Below are positions 59,687 through 64,000 of a stretch of DNA of 64,000 nucleotides, one piece after another (position 1 is the stretch's first letter; each line of letters begins with the position of its first letter). The notes under the pieces are model-generated. The model was not told where the DNA came from, did no database searches, and worked only from the letters and a program-made list of their open reading frames with translations. The stretch is taken from contig JAKOXH010000035.1 in the NCBI GenBank assembly GCA_029781135.1, positions 1 through 64,000 on the forward strand. The letters run 5' to 3'. The DNA comes from Planctomycetota bacterium (GTDB lineage Bacteria; Planctomycetota; Planctomycetia; Pirellulales; Lacipirellulaceae). The translations under genes were made by a program, and so were the position numbers.

Positions 59687-62600
59687 ATGTTGCGCACACA
59701 CGGTGGTAAGCTAAATAGCCTGACTTCTGGAACGAATCGCGGTAGTCAACTGCGCGCGGGCGGCATCCGGCGAAAGCTTTTGCTCTTCTTGGTGTTGCTA
59801 GTTGCGGTGATCGCGCTGCTGCCTACGATCGTCGCTAAATCGCCGCTGGTTAATCTCGTGCTTTCGAAAGCGATTCCTGGTAGCGCGGTTCAAGTGTCTT
59901 CGACCGGTGCATCGCTTGGCTGGCTCAGTGGGCCAACGCTGTCTGGCGTGCAAGTGATCGACTCGACCGGCAATGCCTTGCTGACGAGCGAATCGATTTC
60001 CGTCAGCCGCACGCCCGTCAACCTCGTTCTGAACAAGCACGAACTGGGAATCATCCAAATCAATCGGCCGCAGCTTTTCATCAAAGTGCGGCCCGACGGC
60101 AGTAACTTGGAGGACACTTTGCAGAAGCTCTTGGGCGACACTGCCAAGAGCGTATCCCCACAAGAACCCTCATCAGCGGCTTCAAGCACGCCAACCGCCT
60201 TCGCACTGCAACTCGTCGAAGGAACGGTCTTCGTCGAGGATGCGGCCACCGGTCGCGTGTGGCGGCTCGAAGGCGTCAACGCTCAATACGATTGCCACGG
60301 CACGAACGGCGGAATCGGCAGCGGCTCGCTCGCCGGTCAATTGACGGTAGTAAGTCCTGGCGGCGCGGCCCCGCTGCCGGCCGGCCGGTTCGCGGTCACA
60401 CTTAAACCCAACGGCAATCGCAATGAACTCGCCTTGCAAGCCGAGGGACTGGCCCTCGCGGCTACAGAACCATGGCTGCGGCGTGTGACGGCCGGAACCG
60501 AACTGAGCGGCACCCTTTCCGGCAACGGCACGGCCACTTGGAATGCGAACTCCCCCACTATTACTAGTGATATTGCCACGTCCGGGAATTTCGCTGTTGA
60601 TCGACTTGATGCGGCGGCACCTGCCCTTGCCGGCGACCGTATCCGGCTGGCCCGCGTGGAAATCCCCTGGCGCGTGACCGGCACTCCCGCTGGCGTTTCC
60701 ATTGAGGACCTGCAACTCAAGAGCGAGGCCGGCCAGTTTGCCGTGCATGGTCGCCTCAGCCCAACAGTACAGCCAACTTCTGCTAGTCCACAAGCGGCTA
60801 GCTCATTACTTAGTGGCAATAACGACGTGGAACTGCGCGGCGTCATCGACTTAGCCCGCCTCGCGGCGATGCTGCCCCATGCTTTGCGAATTCGCGGCGA
60901 TACAACAATCAACTCCGGATCGATTGAGCTTGCCGGTAAAATTCAGCCGACGCCTACCGGTCAATCGCTGAGTGGCTCGATGCGAACGGCCCAACTCGCG
61001 GCTACGACCGCCGGTAAGGCATTTCGTTGGGACGACCCCGTGAGCGCCAACTTCGCCATTCGCCGCGAGAACGGCGGCTACGCGATTGACGCTCTGCAAT
61101 GTGATTCCAAGTTTTTAAGAGTACATGCCGCCGGAACTCCGCAGAAGCTGGAAGCCAACGCCCAGTTCGATCTCAACAGTCTTGCCGAGCAACTGGGGCA
61201 GTTCATCGATTTGAGTGGCATCCAACTGGCCGGTACCGGCACCGCGCAGCTCGCCTGGCAACAAACTGACGGGACTAAGTTCACTGGTTCCGCGAGCGGC
61301 GAGCTTGCTCAGTTGCGCGTAGCGCTTAGCCAGGATGCAATTTGGGCCGAACCGCAGCTCTCGCTGCGGGCGGACGCGGCCGGCATCCTCGACCCGAACT
61401 CACACAAACCAGTCCGCGTCGACTCGGCTGCGCTACTTGTTAATGGCCAGGGCGACCAACTCGATGCCCGACTTGTTAGTGCCGTCCCCCTCAATAATTC
61501 CGACGTCGTCTGGCCGATCACCGTTCGTTCGACCGGCAGCGTTGCTCGTTGGCTGACGCGCGCTCGACCTTGGTTCGCGCCAGGTTCGTGGCAAGTCGAG
61601 GGCGGCAGCGAAATTGCGGCCAGCATCCGCGCCACCGGTTCGACGGTGGATGTCACCGACTCGAAAATTGTGCTGACCAATTTGCAGGCCGCCAACGATG
61701 CCTGGAACATCCGCGAACCGCGCGTGGAATTCGCGGGCGATGCCCATCTCAATCGCACTACTGGCCAGTTCGCAGCCAACTCGGCGCAACTCGTGACGAG
61801 CACCGTTTCGGTCGCGGCCAAGGATGTACGTTACACCGGCGGTGACCGCGGTATTGGCCAACTCACCGGGGCGGCCGCGTTTCGTGCCGACCTCGCCCGC
61901 GTAGCCGCTTGGCGAAACACGACACAGTCGCCTTCGCAATACCTGCCCGCCGGCGAGTTCATCGGCAACATCCGCTTCGCCCAGCAGGCCGGCCGTACGA
62001 CCGGCGAAATCACCGCCAACGGCCAAAACTTGGTGCTATCTAGTACGGCGAGCCGGGGCGTCCCCGCCCCTGGCGCACCAGCCAATTACCCTCCCGCATA
62101 TTCTCCAACTGTTCCTCAGACTATTTGGCAAGAACCACGCCTCGCACTTCGCGGCCTCGCCAACTACGACGCCGCGACCGATCGACTGAGCTTCGACCAA
62201 TTTCAAATTCAATCCAACACGCTGCAGGCAAACGCTACCGGGCAGGTTGAGCGGCTTTCGGCCGATGCCGAATGCAATGTGAACGGCGCGCTGAATTACG
62301 ATCTCGCCCAGCTCTCGCCGCTGCTGCGGCCCTACGTTGGTGAAGGCGTGCAGCTTAATGGCCGCGAACAAGCGCGGTTCGCGCTGGCCGGTCGCCTCTC
62401 AGACACTAACAACCTTTCTGTTCAGCCCGTTAGTTACGCCAACCAATCCGCAATCCGAAATCCGCAATCCGCAATCCCCTGGTCGCGTCGCATTCGCGCG
62501 CAATTCGAATTGCCGTGGAGCACGGCGAATGTTTATGGCCTCCCAGTTGGTCCAGGCAAGCTGGCCGCACAGTTGGGTAATGGGATGGTCCAGGTTGCTC

Positions 62601-63355
62601 CGCTCACAGTTACCGTGGGTGAAGGGCAACTCAGTCTCGCCCCGACGGTGCGGTTCGATCCGGAGCCGGCCGAGTTGACGCTGCCGCCCGGGCCGGTGAT
62701 CACCAATGTCCGCATTTCGCCGGAAGTCAGCGAGACGATGCTCAAGTTCTTCGCCCCGGTGATGGCGGGCGCCACGCAAAGCGAAGGCCTGTTCTCGCTG
62801 CAACTCGACGCCTGCCGCGTGCCGCTGGCCGATACGAAGAAAGCGGATTCCGTCGGCAAGCTCACGGTCCATTCCGTGCGCGTGGTGCCCGGCCCGGCGA
62901 CCGAGCAATGGGTCGGCCTGGCGCGGCAGATCGAATCGCTCGTGAAGCGCCGCGACCCGGCCTCGCTGGCGAATCGGCCGCCGGTGACGCTCCTTTCGAT
63001 CCGCGACCAGCAAGTGAATTTCCGCGTGGTCGATGGCCGCGTGCACCATGAGAATATCGAGTTCCAAGTCGGCGACATCACTATGCGCACGCAAGGCTCC
63101 GTCGGCCTCGACGAAACGCTCGCGCTCACGCTGCTCATTCCCGTTCAAGACGCCTGGATCGCCAAGGAACCACTGTTCGCCAACCTCAAAGGCCAGTCGC
63201 TGCAAGTGCCGGTCGGCGGCACGCTCAAGCGACCGCAAATCGATCAGCGGGCCGTCGCCAACCTCAGCGCGCAACTCTTCCAAAACGCCGCCGGCCAGGC
63301 AGTCGGGAATCAGATCAACAAGGCGCTGGATAAGTTTCTCAAGCCGAGGCAATGA
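59687..63355 (+). CDS. AsmA/TamB-like giant envelope protein
   Basis: A 1222-residue protein with one N-terminal helix (about 29-50, IRRKLLLFLVLLVAVIALL) and a very long periplasmic chain of repeated beta-strand units (for example NLVLNKHELGIIQINRPQLF), ending in the AsmA_2-like VPVGGTLKRPQIDQRAVANL. Such proteins bridge inner and outer membranes and are linked to lipid transport. Residues 919-932 (QSAIRNPQSAIP) come from a tandem CAATCCG word. It ends a run of envelope genes. Confidence 0.78.
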   Translation: MLRTHGGKLNSLTSGTNRGSQLRAGGIRRKLLLFLVLLVAVIALLPTIVAKSPLVNLVLSKAIPGSAVQVSSTGASLGWLSGPTLSGVQVIDSTGNALLTSESISVSRTPVNLVLNKHELGIIQINRPQLFIKVRPDGSNLEDTLQKLLGDTAKSVSPQEPSSAASSTPTAFALQLVEGTVFVEDAATGRVWRLEGVNAQYDCHGTNGGIGSGSLAGQLTVVSPGGAAPLPAGRFAVTLKPNGNRNELALQAEGLALAATEPWLRRVTAGTELSGTLSGNGTATWNANSPTITSDIATSGNFAVDRLDAAAPALAGDRIRLARVEIPWRVTGTPAGVSIEDLQLKSEAGQFAVHGRLSPTVQPTSASPQAASSLLSGNNDVELRGVIDLARLAAMLPHALRIRGDTTINSGSIELAGKIQPTPTGQSLSGSMRTAQLAATTAGKAFRWDDPVSANFAIRRENGGYAIDALQCDSKFLRVHAAGTPQKLEANAQFDLNSLAEQLGQFIDLSGIQLAGTGTAQLAWQQTDGTKFTGSASGELAQLRVALSQDAIWAEPQLSLRADAAGILDPNSHKPVRVDSAALLVNGQGDQLDARLVSAVPLNNSDVVWPITVRSTGSVARWLTRARPWFAPGSWQVEGGSEIAASIRATGSTVDVTDSKIVLTNLQAANDAWNIREPRVEFAGDAHLNRTTGQFAANSAQLVTSTVSVAAKDVRYTGGDRGIGQLTGAAAFRADLARVAAWRNTTQSPSQYLPAGEFIGNIRFAQQAGRTTGEITANGQNLVLSSTASRGVPAPGAPANYPPAYSPTVPQTIWQEPRLALRGLANYDAATDRLSFDQFQIQSNTLQANATGQVERLSADAECNVNGALNYDLAQLSPLLRPYVGEGVQLNGREQARFALAGRLSDTNNLSVQPVSYANQSAIRNPQSAIPWSRRIRAQFELPWSTANVYGLPVGPGKLAAQLGNGMVQVAPLTVTVGEGQLSLAPTVRFDPEPAELTLPPGPVITNVRISPEVSETMLKFFAPVMAGATQSEGLFSLQLDACRVPLADTKKADSVGKLTVHSVRVVPGPATEQWVGLARQIESLVKRRDPASLANRPPVTLLSIRDQQVNFRVVDGRVHHENIEFQVGDITMRTQGSVGLDETLALTLLIPVQDAWIAKEPLFANLKGQSLQVPVGGTLKRPQIDQRAVANLSAQLFQNAAGQAVGNQINKALDKFLKPRQ
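62441..62482. repeat. CAATCCG tandem word inside the AsmA-like gene
   Basis: Four copies of CAATCCG-type words (62446-62480), translated in-frame. Confidence 0.8.
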
Positions 63356-63573
63356 TGCGGTAATTTATTGATGATTGCATTGACAATGATCAGCCGTTTA
63401 GCCGCGACGCGGAGCGGAGCGCGGCCTACTCGTTCATCTTCACTGCAAGACCCAATAGTCGGCTCACCCAGCGAACCGGGGTACGAGCAAATCGCGGCCG
63501 CCGGCGTTCATTGCTTACGATTTTGACCTGCCGACGACACGTGTTACAATCAAGCAGTCGGCAGGAGAAAACC
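63356..63573. repeat. Intergenic region with TGATGATTGCATT element
   Basis: TTATTGATGATTGCATTGAC (63363-63382) plus the following TAGCCGCGAC and GCGGAGCGCGG at 63403-63425 match 13187-13270. No gene. Confidence 0.75.
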
Positions 63574-63831
63574 ATGAACGAGAACATCCAATTTCATTTG
63601 CGCGTCGGCGACGATGGCGTGCTGAACTTTCAAGCCAACCTGGGCACCACCACGGCGAGCAAGGATGTTGTCGTCACCGTCGAACCGCTTCCGGCGAGTG
63701 AAAACGAATCGCCGAATGGCCCATCCCTGCCGTGGCGCGAGTTCGTCGAGCGGACGTACGGTTCCTGCGCCGGCACGGGTCTGGAGCGGCCCGAGCAAGG
63801 CTCATTCGAGATGCGTGAGCCAATGGCATGA
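63574..63831 (+). CDS. VapB-type antitoxin candidate
   Basis: 85 residues from the ATG at 63574, preceded by GGAGAAAA. The N-terminal strand region (QFHLRVGDDGVLNFQANLG) and the C-terminal segment (LPWREFVERTYGS) fit the VapB/MazE type, whose tail inserts in the PIN toxin. Its stop overlaps the PIN gene start (ATGA). Confidence 0.75.
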   Translation: MNENIQFHLRVGDDGVLNFQANLGTTTASKDVVVTVEPLPASENESPNGPSLPWREFVERTYGSCAGTGLERPEQGSFEMREPMA

Positions 63832-64000
63832 CATGGATGCTCGATACCAACGCCTGCATTCGCTACCTCAACGGCCGATCTCCTAAATTGCGCTCGACGT
63901 TCGACGCCGCGAATCCCGCGGAGATTCGCGTCTGCTCCGTGGTGAAAGCGGAACTGTATTTCGGCGCCGCGCTGTCGCACGATCCGCAAAAGACGTTGGC
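63828..64000 (+). CDS. VapC PIN-domain toxin, N-terminal fragment cut by the window edge
   Basis: 57 residues visible. The first metal-binding Asp6 is in MTWMLDTNACIRYLNG, the hallmark of VapC toxins, and the conserved Glu follows in VVKAELYFGAA. VapC enzymes cut specific tRNAs or rRNA. The remainder lies outside the window. It overlaps its antitoxin by 4 bases. Confidence 0.88.
   Translation, partial: MTWMLDTNACIRYLNGRSPKLRSTFDAANPAEIRVCSVVKAELYFGAALSHDPQKTL

Noticed and set aside
62399..63352. 317-codon minus-strand frame
   Set aside because: It is the antisense shadow of the AsmA-like gene; composition and lack of motifs fit a shadow.

Overview
The window looks like chromosomal DNA of a planctomycete, probably of the Pirellulales type. 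The evidence is a DUF1559 prepilin-like protein with the H-X9-DG ending, a formylglycine-type sulfatase, a DUF1570-like secreted protein with an HEGTH motif, DUF4058 and DUF2617 proteins, and a large HlyD/M50 membrane cluster. Genes are mostly single or in short runs on both strands, and many intergenic spaces carry dispersed repeats. No rRNA, tRNA or CRISPR array was seen.

Layout. 1-1.7 kb: the end of an IS256-type insertion sequence abutting a ParB-like gene, then a gene-poor stretch. 1.7-8.5 kb: sugar isomerase-like protein, secreted proteins, a DUF1559 pilin-like protein and a histidine kinase/NtrC-like regulator pair. 8.5-13.1 kb: DUF4058, a toxin-antitoxin (TA) pair, pepF and fabH. 13.6-21.6 kb: sulfatase, pyrE, a LysM/YkuD-like protein, ORF6N protein, rarA and an endonuclease III-like protein. 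22-30.6 kb: DUF2617, hydrolase, HEAT/TPR protein, response regulator, glyA, DUF1570-like protein, PII and a [2Fe-2S] ferredoxin. 30.8-34.2 kb: thyA, folA, tag and two related TA pairs. 34.3-40.1 kb: the EF-P lysylation set (epmA, efp, epmB) with htpX-like and lemA genes. 40.4-45.0 kb: rlmN, carbonic anhydrase, and a DNA methyltransferase fused to a GIY-YIG domain next to a second GIY-YIG protein. 45.3-53.5 kb: isomerase-like protein, a decayed TA cluster, a 4Fe-4S ferredoxin, histidine kinase, lysA and infA. 53.9-63.4 kb: three HlyD-type proteins, one carrying an M50 protease, and an AsmA-like giant. The window ends in a vapBC pair.

Two themes stand out. First, many unrelated short repeat families occupy the intergenic spaces. 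They often consist of a tandem short word followed 20-300 bases later by its reverse complement. Several have entered reading frames and are translated: rarA, the DNA methyltransferase linker, lysA, the AsmA-like gene and the C-terminus of the HEAT/TPR protein. The 8-bp GACAAGGA repeat is open in all six frames, which may explain why it is tolerated in a gene.

Second, small TA-type cassettes sit next to duplicated 3' ends of housekeeping genes (pepF and epmA), and a third TA cluster is decaying by frameshift. The most promising candidate for an undescribed system is the methyltransferase/GIY-YIG pair at 42.3-45.0 kb. Its two proteins share a homologous central domain, both keep GIY-YIG active-site residues, and their genes overlap by 4 bp. 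All functions are inferred from sequence read by eye; no database search was run.
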